Positions 1 through 6,043 of a stretch of 11,630 nt of DNA are shown piece after piece. Position 1 is the first letter of the stretch. Every line of letters begins with the position of its first letter. Location of the stretch: assembly GCA_010671975.1 (NCBI GenBank), contig JAAHIA010000006.1, positions 3,353-14,982 on the forward strand, read 5' to 3'. The position numbers and the translations under genes were made by a program. Origin of the DNA: Leptolyngbya sp. SIO4C1 (GTDB taxonomy: Bacteria > Cyanobacteriota > Cyanobacteriia > Phormidesmidales > Phormidesmidaceae). Under the pieces are notes generated by a model. That model searched no databases and was not told the DNA's origin. It worked only from the letters and a program-made list of their open reading frames with translations.

Positions 1-685
1 CGTGGCAGGTTTGAGTGATTTCGTTCACGAGGCTGACCGCCTGACGCCCCTGATAGTCTGCTCGCAGCTGTGGCGTAATCCAAACGGGCTGGCCCACCAG
101 CAGGCTCACTCGCTGATAGAGAATAGCCGGATGCCATCCGGGCTGATCAAACAGCGGCTCTGAAGGATCAAACAGCCGCAGCAGCCGCAGCGGCACGGCC
201 GTCTCCTGGCTCTCCTGATGAGAAGCGATCGCAATGGGCAAAATCGCCAGCTGCTCAACCGGCGCTCGCAGGGCTAGATGTGCAAACCCGCGATGAAAGT
301 CCTTCACTTGGGTGGGTGCGGTCGGCTCTACCATGGGCGCTGTCCCTTCTGGGAAGATGCCCACGATGTGCTCGGCTTCTAAATGCTCAACAGCCTGACG
401 CAAAAAGCTGCGACTGCGATGCCCGGCTTCGCGCAGGGGAAAGCAGCCCAGTGACTTAACGACATCAGCTAAGATAGGCACCTGGCCCAAATAGTGATGA
501 CAGGCGAAGTGCACAGTCCGATTGACTGCCGCCATCAGCAGCGGCGCATCTAAAAAGCTGCGGTGATTGCTGACAACCACCATCGCGCCTGCCGTGGGCA
601 CGCGCTCTCGATAGTGAAACGATAGACGGGTACCCGACAGAAACAGCATCCAACGTGCAATTTCACTGGGATCGCTCAGCAGCAT
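1..685 (-). CDS. PlsC-type lysophospholipid acyltransferase, 3' end cut by window edge
   Basis: This is a member of the 1-acyl-sn-glycerol-3-phosphate acyltransferase (PlsC/AGPAT) family, which moves an acyl chain onto a lysophospholipid or related alcohol at the membrane. The frame is open from ATG at 685 to the window edge, giving 228 residues without a stop. The HX4D catalytic motif is seen as NHRSFLD (residues 40-46, His41 and Asp46), and FPEGT (111-115) is the acceptor-binding block. A later HRGFAHLAL...AILPIAI stretch (131-153) matches the block that follows in the family. An in-frame TAG lies five codons before the ATG, so the start cannot be much further upstream. No Shine-Dalgarno sequence is visible. 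The next gene upstream (932-1177) runs the same way, but a likely terminator separates them. The exact acyl donor and acceptor cannot be read from the sequence. Confidence 0.88.
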   Translation of the reverse strand, partial: MLLSDPSEIARWMLFLSGTRLSFHYRERVPTAGAMVVVSNHRSFLDAPLLMAAVNRTVHFACHHYLGQVPILADVVKSLGCFPLREAGHRSRSFLRQAVEHLEAEHIVGIFPEGTAPMVEPTAPTQVKDFHRGFAHLALRAPVEQLAILPIAIASHQESQETAVPLRLLRLFDPSEPLFDQPGWHPAILYQRVSLLVGQPVWITPQLRADYQGRQAVSLVNEITQTCH

Positions 686-731
686 AAAACAGGTGGACTA
701 CTCAAAATCACAATCAGGACATACAATCTTA

Positions 732-745
732 AGCTTTGTAAAGCT
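732..745. promoter_or_regulatory. 14-bp palindrome upstream of the acyltransferase
   Basis: AGCTTT-GT-AAAGCT is a perfect inverted repeat about 47 bases upstream of the acyltransferase start, inside its likely promoter region. The size fits a dimeric regulator site. No regulator is identified and the palindrome could be chance. Confidence 0.22.
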
Positions 746-844
746 AGATTGCCGCCTTTCAGAAGGTAGACATTGTTGTAAGAGATTCTTATTCACGCTT
801 GACTGCTGCCCTAAACTGCTGCCGCAAACTGCTGCTACAGCGGT

Positions 845-874
845 AAAAAAAGCAGCGCCGCAGCACCGCTTTTT
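845..874 (-). terminator. Probable Rho-independent terminator after the 81-residue gene
   Basis: Read on the minus strand, AAAAAGC (874-868) pairs with GCTTTTT (853-847) around a GC-rich loop of 14 bases, and the right arm runs on into seven T in total (851-845). It lies 57 bases past the stop codon of the gene at 932-1177 and before the acyltransferase start. The long loop and only two GC pairs in the stem make it a moderate candidate. Confidence 0.42.
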
Positions 875-931
875 AGCTAAATCTTGTAGGGTTGGGCAAA
901 CTTGGTAGAAGCTTGTGCCTCACTCGCCCCA

Positions 932-1177
932 CTATGCTTTGAGTCTGGCCGATGATTGAGTCATTTCACCAGTTGAGCGGCTGACTAAGCGAATGCAGCC
1001 ATCAGCGATCGCATCTTCCAAAATAGCCAGGTAGCGCTGTTCTTCAGCTGAAAGCCGACCGCCGGTGCGATAGCGGTTAATTTCGGCAGCTGCGCCCGGT
1101 GAAAGCTCGCCGTGACTTAACGCTGTGCGAACCAAAGATTCTAAGCTATTGGAGGCTCGATTCGATGACTTAAACAT
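932..1177 (-). CDS. Small conserved cyanobacterial protein, function unknown
   Basis: This is an 81-residue soluble protein of unknown function. From about residue 13 it reads as two or three amphipathic helices (SLESLVRTALSHGELSPGAA and then AEEQRYLAILEDAIADGCI). The pattern LVRxALxxGxLxxxAxxxIxxY followed by a polar helix recalls a family of short cyanobacterial hypothetical proteins, often 70-90 residues, but I recall this only by pattern. There is no signal peptide, membrane segment or metal-binding cysteine pair. The ATG at 1177 is the only sensible start; the leader GGGACTGTTAACT has no clear Shine-Dalgarno sequence. The gene is monocistronic, with an AT-rich upstream region holding direct repeats, and a probable terminator downstream. 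Long AT-rich control regions in front of small proteins often mean strong regulation, but that is inference. Confidence 0.7.
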   Translation of the reverse strand: MFKSSNRASNSLESLVRTALSHGELSPGAAAEINRYRTGGRLSAEEQRYLAILEDAIADGCIRLVSRSTGEMTQSSARLKA

Positions 1178-1189
1178 AGTTAACAGTCC

Positions 1190-1202
1190 CTAACGGTGTT
1201 AG
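1190..1202. promoter_or_regulatory. Short inverted repeat just upstream of the small protein gene
   Basis: CTAAC-GGT-GTTAG is a perfect 5+3+5 inverted repeat centred about 19 bases before the ATG at 1177. It would lie in the 5' leader or near the transcription start, where it could be an operator. No regulator can be named. Confidence 0.25.
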
Positions 1203-1254
1203 TTCTGTTTTCAGAGCTTTAGGCAAAGCTTCCGGATAAAAATCGATAGACAGT

Positions 1255-1311
1255 TTAAAAAGTGTCTTTGAAATCGATATAAACATATTAAAAGTCTTTG
1301 ATTTAACCGAT
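1255..1311. repeat. Two 24-base imperfect direct repeats in the upstream region of the small protein gene
   Basis: The first copy (1255-1278) and second copy (1288-1311) both begin TTAAAA, continue AGTGTCTTTGA or AGTCTTTGA, and end with CGAT. Their starts are 33 bases apart, close to three helical turns. A third AATCGATA-like site sits at 1241-1248. The block is 78-134 bases upstream of the ATG at 1177 in strongly AT-rich DNA, so paired regulator sites are plausible. Confidence 0.4.
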
Positions 1312-1701
1312 TTCATGGCTTTTTTATAAATTCATTAATACCACCTTAAGTCGCAACTTTAAGGATTATTTACTATCGCGAACCAGCTAGATAAAGCTGA
1401 CTCCCAGCACTTCTAACTCAAGCCTATGAGCTAGCGGCGCTCGATCGCGCCTTCACGGCGCTGCACGTTCGATAGTCTATCGGTCGCCTGCCGATTGCCT
1501 CACTGATTGCGATAGCAGGCCCATCATTAGGCCCAATGACTGTAGCGTTTCGCAGGCTGAGCCAGTAAGGAGCAGACACTGCAATTGATATAGCGTTCGC
1601 CATTTAGGCCATGACATTAAGTATCGCTACCTCTAATAGCGCATAGCCAAACAGCACTGCAGCCTTGCCCTCATAGGACTGGCGGCTGCTTTAGCACCCC
1701 G

Positions 1702-1725
1702 ACAATACCTATCAAAGGGTATTGT
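1702..1725. repeat. Hairpin-forming inverted repeat downstream of purN
   Basis: ACAATACC and GGTATTGT are perfect 8-base arms around the 8-base loop TATCAAAG, 46 bases past the purN stop codon. Neither side is followed by a T run, so it is not a standard intrinsic terminator. It could protect the 3' end of the purN transcript. Confidence 0.4.
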
Positions 1726-1770
1726 TACAACTCTATAAAGCCCGCCTATTGCTAGAAAGTAACAGGCCAA

Positions 1771-2448
1771 TCACTCCGATGTTAGGTCTGATACGGGCTG
1801 TAGACGAGCCGCCTGCTGCGCCGCTAGCGCGATCGCTACCGGATAAAGTCGATGCTCTTGGACCTGGATGCGTGCCTGTAGGCTGGCGGCTGTGTCATTG
1901 GCCAGCACGGGGACTGCTGCCTGCGCGATGATGGGGCCGCTGTCTACGGCCAATCTGACCTGATGCACCGTGCAGCCTGTGATTTTGACCCCGGCGGCGA
2001 GCGCTTGCTCAACCGCGTGCATTCCTGGAAAGCTCGGCAGCAGGCTGGGATGAATATTCAGCATCCGATCGGCAAAAGCATCGACTAGAATTCGGGTGAC
2101 GCGCCGCATCCAGCCGGCCATGATCACCCACTCAACTCGGTGCGATCGCAGCGTTTTCAGAATGTCTTGATCGAGCGCCTCGCGTGACGCATAGTCGCGA
2201 TGGTTGAGCAGAACAGTCGGCACCTGAATCTGAGCCGCGCGGGCAGCAACTTGAGCGTCGGGATTGTTATAGATCAACACAGCAATACTGGCCTGCAGCT
2301 GGCGCTCTTCAACGGCCTGAGCAATTGCAGCAAAGTTGCTGCCGCTACCCGAGGCCAAGATACCTAACCGCAGCGGTGGATGCGCCACAGCGGAGGTCAG
2401 TGGCGGCGAAACTAGGCTAGTAGACGCCTCAAATCCGGATAGACTCAT
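1771..2448 (-). CDS. purN: Phosphoribosylglycinamide formyltransferase (GAR transformylase)
   Basis: PurN transfers a formyl group from 10-formyltetrahydrofolate to GAR, the third step of purine synthesis, in the cytosol. Numbered from ATG at 2448 (225 residues), the glycine loop GSGSN is at 34-38. NIHPSLLPSFPG starts at Asn131, with His133, and VDSGPII holds Asp169. These match the E. coli catalytic Asn106, His108 and Asp144 with a constant offset of 25. GCTVH (158-162) is the usual G(T/C)TVH block. The offset reflects an N-terminal extension of about 24 residues that is Ser/Ala/Pro-rich and not part of the fold. A TTG at 2457 would add three residues, but I prefer the ATG. The gene stands divergent to the sugar permease and far from other purine genes. 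Confidence 0.95.
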   Translation of the reverse strand: MSLSGFEASTSLVSPPLTSAVAHPPLRLGILASGSGSNFAAIAQAVEERQLQASIAVLIYNNPDAQVAARAAQIQVPTVLLNHRDYASREALDQDILKTLRSHRVEWVIMAGWMRRVTRILVDAFADRMLNIHPSLLPSFPGMHAVEQALAAGVKITGCTVHQVRLAVDSGPIIAQAAVPVLANDTAASLQARIQVQEHRLYPVAIALAAQQAARLQPVSDLTSE

Positions 2449-2490
2449 AGCAGGCAAAGCAGAAAGGCCAGGTTCTTAAGATACTACGGT

Positions 2491-2559
2491 GGCTTTGGGT
2501 CGCTCAATACAGCGGCTTTGAGCCGCTTAATCCGGCAGCTTTGAGCCGCTTAATCTAAA
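2491..2559. repeat. Three tandem copies of a 23-base repeat before the ABC permease start
   Basis: Three copies start at 2491, 2514 and 2537, exactly 23 bases apart. Copies 2 and 3 share GCTTTGAGCCGCTTAATC; copy 1 is the diverged GCTTTGGGTCGCTCAATA. Across the join of copies 1 and 2, AGCGGCT-TTG-AGCCGCT (2511-2527) is a perfect hairpin. The array ends 3 bases before the permease ATG and fills most of the 114-base divergent gap with purN, so it occupies where a leader, operator or Shine-Dalgarno sequence would be. No Shine-Dalgarno sequence is visible. Confidence 0.85.
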
Positions 2560-2562
2560 CAG

Positions 2563-3447
2563 ATGGCACACACTGACCTCACAGGCTCATCGACGCGCGT
2601 AGCTGCCTGGCTGCTATTGGCCCCGGCACTGGCGCTGCTGGGGCTGTTTGTCTTTTGGCCGATTCTCTATCTGGGCTATCTCAGCTTTACCACCGGCAGC
2701 TTTACCCGCGCCGGCCTGCACTGGGTAGGGTGGCAAAACTACCTGCGGCTGCTCAACGACCCCGACTTTTGGCAAGTAGTGGGCAATACGGTCTACTTCA
2801 CGCTGGCAACCGTGCTGCCAAGCCTAATCTTGCCGCTGGGAATTGCGGTTCTGTTGAATCAGTCGGTCTGGCTGCGGGGGCTGCTGCGAACGGCCTATTT
2901 TATTCCATCGATTACTTCTCTAGTAGCCGTGGGGCTGGGCTTTCGCTGGCTGTTTCAAACCGACGGCCCCGTTAACCAGCTGCTGATTGCCCTAGGCGGC
3001 CTTTCGATTCCGTGGCTTAGCAGCCCTGGCTGGGCTATGCCGGTGGTCATATTGCTGAGTATTTGGAAGCAGATTGGCTTTAATATGGTGGTCTTTTTAG
3101 CCGGGCTGCAGACCATTCCCCGCAGTCGATACGAAGCAGCTGAGCTAGACGGGGCCGGTCCCTGGCAGCAGTTTCGCTATGTGACGCTGCCGGGGCTGCG
3201 GCCAACGCTGATCTTTACCACCATCACTACCGTCATTTTCACGCTGCGTAGCTTTGAGCAGGTGTATGTGATGACCGGCGGCGAGCCGCTCAATTCGACC
3301 AGCATTTTGGTCTACTACATCTACGAGCAAGCCTTTAGCCGCTTTGATTTTGGCTACGCGGCGGCGGCGGCTACGCTGCTGCTGCTGGTAGCGCTGCTGC
3401 TGGTCTACATACAGCTACGGGTTTGGCAAAAAGATGAGCAAATCTAG
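2563..3447 (+). CDS. Carbohydrate ABC transporter permease, MalF/UgpA type
   Basis: This is an inner-membrane permease subunit of a binding-protein-dependent sugar importer. Its 294 residues give about six membrane segments (roughly 14-40, 72-98, 107-130, 158-182, 212-236 and 263-287). The EAA loop that docks on the ATPase is clear: EAAELDGAGPWQQFRYVTLP (191-210). The short N-terminus and the WPILYLGYLSF segment are typical of the first permease of a MalF-MalG-like pair. The second permease, the ATPase and the binding protein are not in this window; the next gene is a histidine kinase. The substrate cannot be read; sugars, glucosylglycerol-type osmolytes and glycerol phosphate are all used by close relatives. 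The only sensible start is the ATG immediately after the 23-base repeats. Confidence 0.9.
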   Translation: MAHTDLTGSSTRVAAWLLLAPALALLGLFVFWPILYLGYLSFTTGSFTRAGLHWVGWQNYLRLLNDPDFWQVVGNTVYFTLATVLPSLILPLGIAVLLNQSVWLRGLLRTAYFIPSITSLVAVGLGFRWLFQTDGPVNQLLIALGGLSIPWLSSPGWAMPVVILLSIWKQIGFNMVVFLAGLQTIPRSRYEAAELDGAGPWQQFRYVTLPGLRPTLIFTTITTVIFTLRSFEQVYVMTGGEPLNSTSILVYYIYEQAFSRFDFGYAAAAATLLLLVALLLVYIQLRVWQKDEQI

Positions 3448-3515
3448 ATACAAGCGCGTATATTCTCGGCTGAGACAGGGCATATTGGGTACATATTGCT
3501 CCGTTAAATTTCGGC

Positions 3516-5198
3516 ATGACGCTTTCTGATGTCTCTGCTTCCTCAGCTGAGTTTCTAGCCAGCCTGCTCGATGCGATCGCTAATCCGATCTATGTCAAGG
3601 ACGCTCAGCACTGCTGGATCTTTGCCAATCGCGCCTGCTGTGAGCTGCTGGGACAGTCGCGGGAGGCGCTGGTGCGCTCGTCTGCGGTAGAGCAACTGTC
3701 GCCGGCAGAGCTGCTGCTGCTGAAGCGACAGGATGAAGCGTTTTTGCACGCTGGCGAAGTGTCGCACGAGCCCATTTTGCTGACCGGCGCTAATGGGAAA
3801 ACCTATGCGTTTGTTTCAGTGCGATCGCTGCTGCAGGACGCTGACGGTTGTCCGCTGCTGGTCAATACGCTGCGCGATGTGACTGAGCTTTCCCATATTC
3901 AAGAGACCAACCAAAAGCTGCAGCTGCAGCTGCAGAAGCGCTCTGACACGCTAGAAACGCTGCTTGATTTTGAAGCCACGCTGAAGCGCATTACTGATCG
4001 GGTGCGCGATAGCTTAGACGAGAAGCAGATCCTGCAGACAGCCGTACAGGAGCTGACCGAAGCGCTGGGAGTGAAAGGGTCAAATACGGCCCTCTACGAT
4101 CTAGAGCAGGGCACCTCAACGATCTATTACGAATACACCACGCTGCTGTCACCGTCGCGAGGGCGCGTCTCGCAGATGGAAGCTTTTCCAGAGGTCTATC
4201 ATCAGCTTTTAGAAGGACAGTACTTTCAATTTTGTTCTATCTTTCCGAACCCGGTGCGCGGTCACGTCTCAATGTTTGCCTGCCCAATTTTGGACGATCG
4301 GGGCGTGCTGGGCGACCTGTGGCTGATCAATGACAAAGACTATGGCTTCAACGAGCTCGATATTCGCCTGGTGCAGCAGGTCGCTAACCAATGTGCCATT
4401 GCGATTCGTCAGGCCCGGCTCTATCAGGAGTCGCAGTCGCAGGTGCGCGAGTTAGAGCGGGTGAATACGCTCAAAGATGATTTTTTAAGCACGGTCTCGC
4501 ACGAGCTGCGCACGCCCGTAACCAGCATGCGCGTCGCGCTGCAGCTGCTCGGGGTAACGCTAGCTCAGGAAATGGATTTAGAAACCGAGCTAAAAAAGCC
4601 AGAGCTCGCGCAAAATCGCATGGCGCGCTACTACCGTATCCTCAAAGAGGAATGTGAGCGAGAAATTAGCCTAATTAACGATCTGCTCGATCTGCAGCGG
4701 CTCGATGTGGGCAATCATCCGATTCTCTCGCAGCCCATTCATCTGCCCGACTGGCTGCCGGCCTTGGTCAACGGGTTTCAGGCTCGCACAAAGAGCCGCG
4801 ATCAGAATTTGCGCGTGATTGTGCCAGAGGATATTCCTATCCTAATTTCAGATCTCTCTAGCATTGAGCGTATCCTCGCTGAGCTGCTGAATAACGCCTG
4901 CAAGTATACGCCGCCAGAGGGCGAGATTACGCTGGCCGTGAGCGCAACCGACCGCAACTCGCTACAGTTTGACATTACCAACACGGGGGTTGAGATCCCG
5001 GCTGAAGAGATGCCGCGCATCTTTGATAAGTTTTATCGCGTCCCCAGCGCCGACCCTTGGAAGCAGGGAGGTACTGGGCTAGGGCTAGCGCTAGTGCAGA
5101 AGCTGACTCTGCATATTGAGGGCACAGTTAGCGTCTCTAGCGGAGACGGTCAAACCTGCTTTACGATCGAGCTGCCGCTGTCACTGGCTGCTAAGTAG
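3516..5198 (+). CDS. Soluble PAS-GAF sensor histidine kinase
   Basis: This 560-residue kinase has no membrane segment and should sense a cytosolic signal and phosphorylate a response regulator. Order of domains: PAS (about 12-125, with NPIYVKDAQHCWIFANRACCELLG), a coiled coil (126-150), GAF (about 155-305), a signalling helix, HisKA and HATPase_c. The phosphorylated His329 is in FLSTVSHELRTP. The N box is ELLNNACKYTP with Asn460, and the G2 box is GGTGLGLAL (518-526). In the G1 box the expected D-x-G-x-G reads NTGVE (489-493), so both the Asp and the second Gly are replaced; I believe this variant recurs in cyanobacterial kinases. The GAF has no obvious bilin-binding Cys-His pair. No response regulator lies nearby, so it is an orphan kinase. 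The 68-base leader holds two CATATTG copies (3481, 3492) and no Shine-Dalgarno sequence. Confidence 0.92.
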   Translation: MTLSDVSASSAEFLASLLDAIANPIYVKDAQHCWIFANRACCELLGQSREALVRSSAVEQLSPAELLLLKRQDEAFLHAGEVSHEPILLTGANGKTYAFVSVRSLLQDADGCPLLVNTLRDVTELSHIQETNQKLQLQLQKRSDTLETLLDFEATLKRITDRVRDSLDEKQILQTAVQELTEALGVKGSNTALYDLEQGTSTIYYEYTTLLSPSRGRVSQMEAFPEVYHQLLEGQYFQFCSIFPNPVRGHVSMFACPILDDRGVLGDLWLINDKDYGFNELDIRLVQQVANQCAIAIRQARLYQESQSQVRELERVNTLKDDFLSTVSHELRTPVTSMRVALQLLGVTLAQEMDLETELKKPELAQNRMARYYRILKEECEREISLINDLLDLQRLDVGNHPILSQPIHLPDWLPALVNGFQARTKSRDQNLRVIVPEDIPILISDLSSIERILAELLNNACKYTPPEGEITLAVSATDRNSLQFDITNTGVEIPAEEMPRIFDKFYRVPSADPWKQGGTGLGLALVQKLTLHIEGTVSVSSGDGQTCFTIELPLSLAAK

Positions 5199-5221
5199 GC
5201 TCAATAAAATTGGTCGCAGCG

Positions 5222-5297
5222 GTCACAGTTGCATCCAGTCACAGTTGCATCAGTCACAATAGAATCAGTCACACTAGAATCAGTCACACTAGAAGAA
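5222..5297. repeat. Five tandem units of about 15 bases before the DUF2301 gene
   Basis: GTCACA starts at 5222, 5238, 5253, 5268 and 5283, spaced 16, 15, 15 and 15. The units grade from GTCACAGTTGCATC through GTCACAATAGAATCA to GTCACACTAGAATCA and GTCACACTAGAAGAA, as expected from stepwise duplication. The array fills most of the 117-base gap between the kinase and the DUF2301 gene and ends just before its ribosome binding site. It could be a repeated operator or simply slippage DNA. Confidence 0.85.
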
Positions 5298-5303
5298 AGC
5301 ATT

Positions 5304-5310
5304 AGGTGAG
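5304..5310 (+). promoter_or_regulatory. Ribosome binding site of the DUF2301 gene
   Basis: AGGTGAG matches the anti-Shine-Dalgarno sequence over AGGTGA with about six bases to the ATG at 5316. It is the clearest ribosome binding site in the window and fixes this start. Confidence 0.7.
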
Positions 5311-5315
5311 TTTCT

Positions 5316-5978
5316 ATGACGTCTGCGACGCCTGAGGTTTACGAAGGTCAGTTTGGCGCTTTTTCAATCACGGCTGAAGATCGGCGAGAGGTGGTGATCT
5401 ATCGCAGCGGGCTGGTGATAGCTGCCATTTGCTTTGCCGCCGGCAGCGCGATCGCGCTTACGGGTGAGCCGTCATCGCTGGCGCTGCATAGCGTAACCGG
5501 GCTCTATGCCTTGTTTTGGCTATCGCTAGGCGTCAGCCTGTTCACGATTCACATCTATCTGCGCAGCCTGCATCGAGCACTGCAGACCTTTTGGGCGATT
5601 GGCGGGCTGGCTAGCCTCGTGATTGCGCTGACCCAGGCTCAGCCGCTGCCGCTGACGGTCTACCAGCAGCCGCTAGCGATTCTGGGCATCGGCTTTACCT
5701 TTGCAGCCCTAACTGGAATTTTCTTTAAAGAAGCATTTTGCTTTAATCGCTTTGAGACCAAGCTGTTGACCCCGATTGTGCCGCTGCTGCTGCTGGGCCA
5801 TCTGACCGGTATTTTGTCAGTGACCGTGGAACAGGGACTGCTGGTGAGCTGGGCCGTTTTGTTTGGCATTTTTGCACTGCGCAAAGCATTTCAGGCAATT
5901 CCGCCTGACATCGGCGATAAAAGCGTGTTTACCTATCTAGCGCAGCAGCGCCAGACCAAATCAGAGGCCGCCTCTTAA
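5316..5978 (+). CDS. DUF2301 integral membrane protein
   Basis: This 220-residue protein belongs, by my recognition, to the DUF2301 family of uncharacterised membrane proteins common in cyanobacteria. After a soluble N-terminus (1-28, with the EVYEGQFGAFSITAEDRREV stretch) come about six membrane segments (roughly 30-49, 60-82, 92-107, 118-136, 150-169 and 172-190) and a soluble tail rich in Gln, Lys and Ser. Between segments four and five is the polar FFKEAFCFNRFETK loop (136-149), the most motif-like part and the best candidate for function. The start is fixed by a good ribosome binding site. It lies 117 bases after the histidine kinase and 65 before dprA, but nothing ties its role to either. 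No catalytic function is known to me. Confidence 0.85.
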   Translation: MTSATPEVYEGQFGAFSITAEDRREVVIYRSGLVIAAICFAAGSAIALTGEPSSLALHSVTGLYALFWLSLGVSLFTIHIYLRSLHRALQTFWAIGGLASLVIALTQAQPLPLTVYQQPLAILGIGFTFAALTGIFFKEAFCFNRFETKLLTPIVPLLLLGHLTGILSVTVEQGLLVSWAVLFGIFALRKAFQAIPPDIGDKSVFTYLAQQRQTKSEAAS

Positions 5979-5987
5979 GGGGCCTCT
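5963..5987 (+). terminator. Stem-loop over the DUF2301 stop codon, weak terminator candidate
   Basis: AGAGGCC (5963-5969) pairs with GGCCTCT (5981-5987) around an 11-base loop that contains the TAA stop. The stem is GC-rich, but no T run follows, so it may slow rather than stop transcription or protect the mRNA end. Confidence 0.25.
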
Positions 5988-6015
5988 AGCCTTAGACTAA
6001 AGAGGATGTGGGCAT

Positions 6016-6043
6016 ACTGAGCCGGTTGCACTGAGCCGGTTGC
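6016..6043. repeat. Two perfect 14-base tandem repeats abutting the dprA start codon
   Basis: ACTGAGCCGGTTGC occurs twice without a gap (6016-6029 and 6030-6043), and the dprA ATG begins at the next base. No Shine-Dalgarno sequence is visible in the repeats. The core TGAGCCGGTT is nine-tenths identical to TGAGCCGCTT in the 23-base repeats before the ABC permease. Confidence 0.85.

Larger units (their letters stand above)
1178..1770. other. Intergenic region of 593 bases without a recognised gene
   Basis: The part from 1178 to about 1380 is AT-rich and probably holds the promoter of the leftward small gene. From about 1390 to 1770, downstream of purN, the base composition returns to the genomic level. 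It holds small inverted repeats: GGCGC/GCGCC (1436-1451), CGATAG-T-CTATCG (1470-1482), TCATT/AATGA (1524-1539) and a longer hairpin at 1702-1725. I see no open frame with protein-like character, no tRNA cloverleaf and no known small RNA motif. It may hold an unrecognised small RNA or a decayed gene. Confidence 0.6.

Noticed and set aside
693..908. Open frame of 71 codons on the plus strand from GTG
   Set aside because: No family likeness, no ribosome binding site, unusual Cys-rich composition, and it overlaps the likely promoter and terminator region of the minus-strand genes.
1464..1482. Possible tRNA T-loop (GTTCGATAG)
   Set aside because: No acceptor, anticodon or D arms can be formed around it.
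1722..1931. Open frame of 69 codons on the plus strand from TTG
   Set aside because: Mostly antisense to the 3' end of purN, starts inside a hairpin, and has no protein-like features.
2449..2457. TTG start for purN three codons upstream
   Set aside because: The ATG at 2448 is a stronger start, and the conserved fold begins more than 20 residues later in either case.
5222..5297. Possible CRISPR array
   Set aside because: The units are about 15 bases, directly adjacent, without unique spacers, and there is no cas gene.
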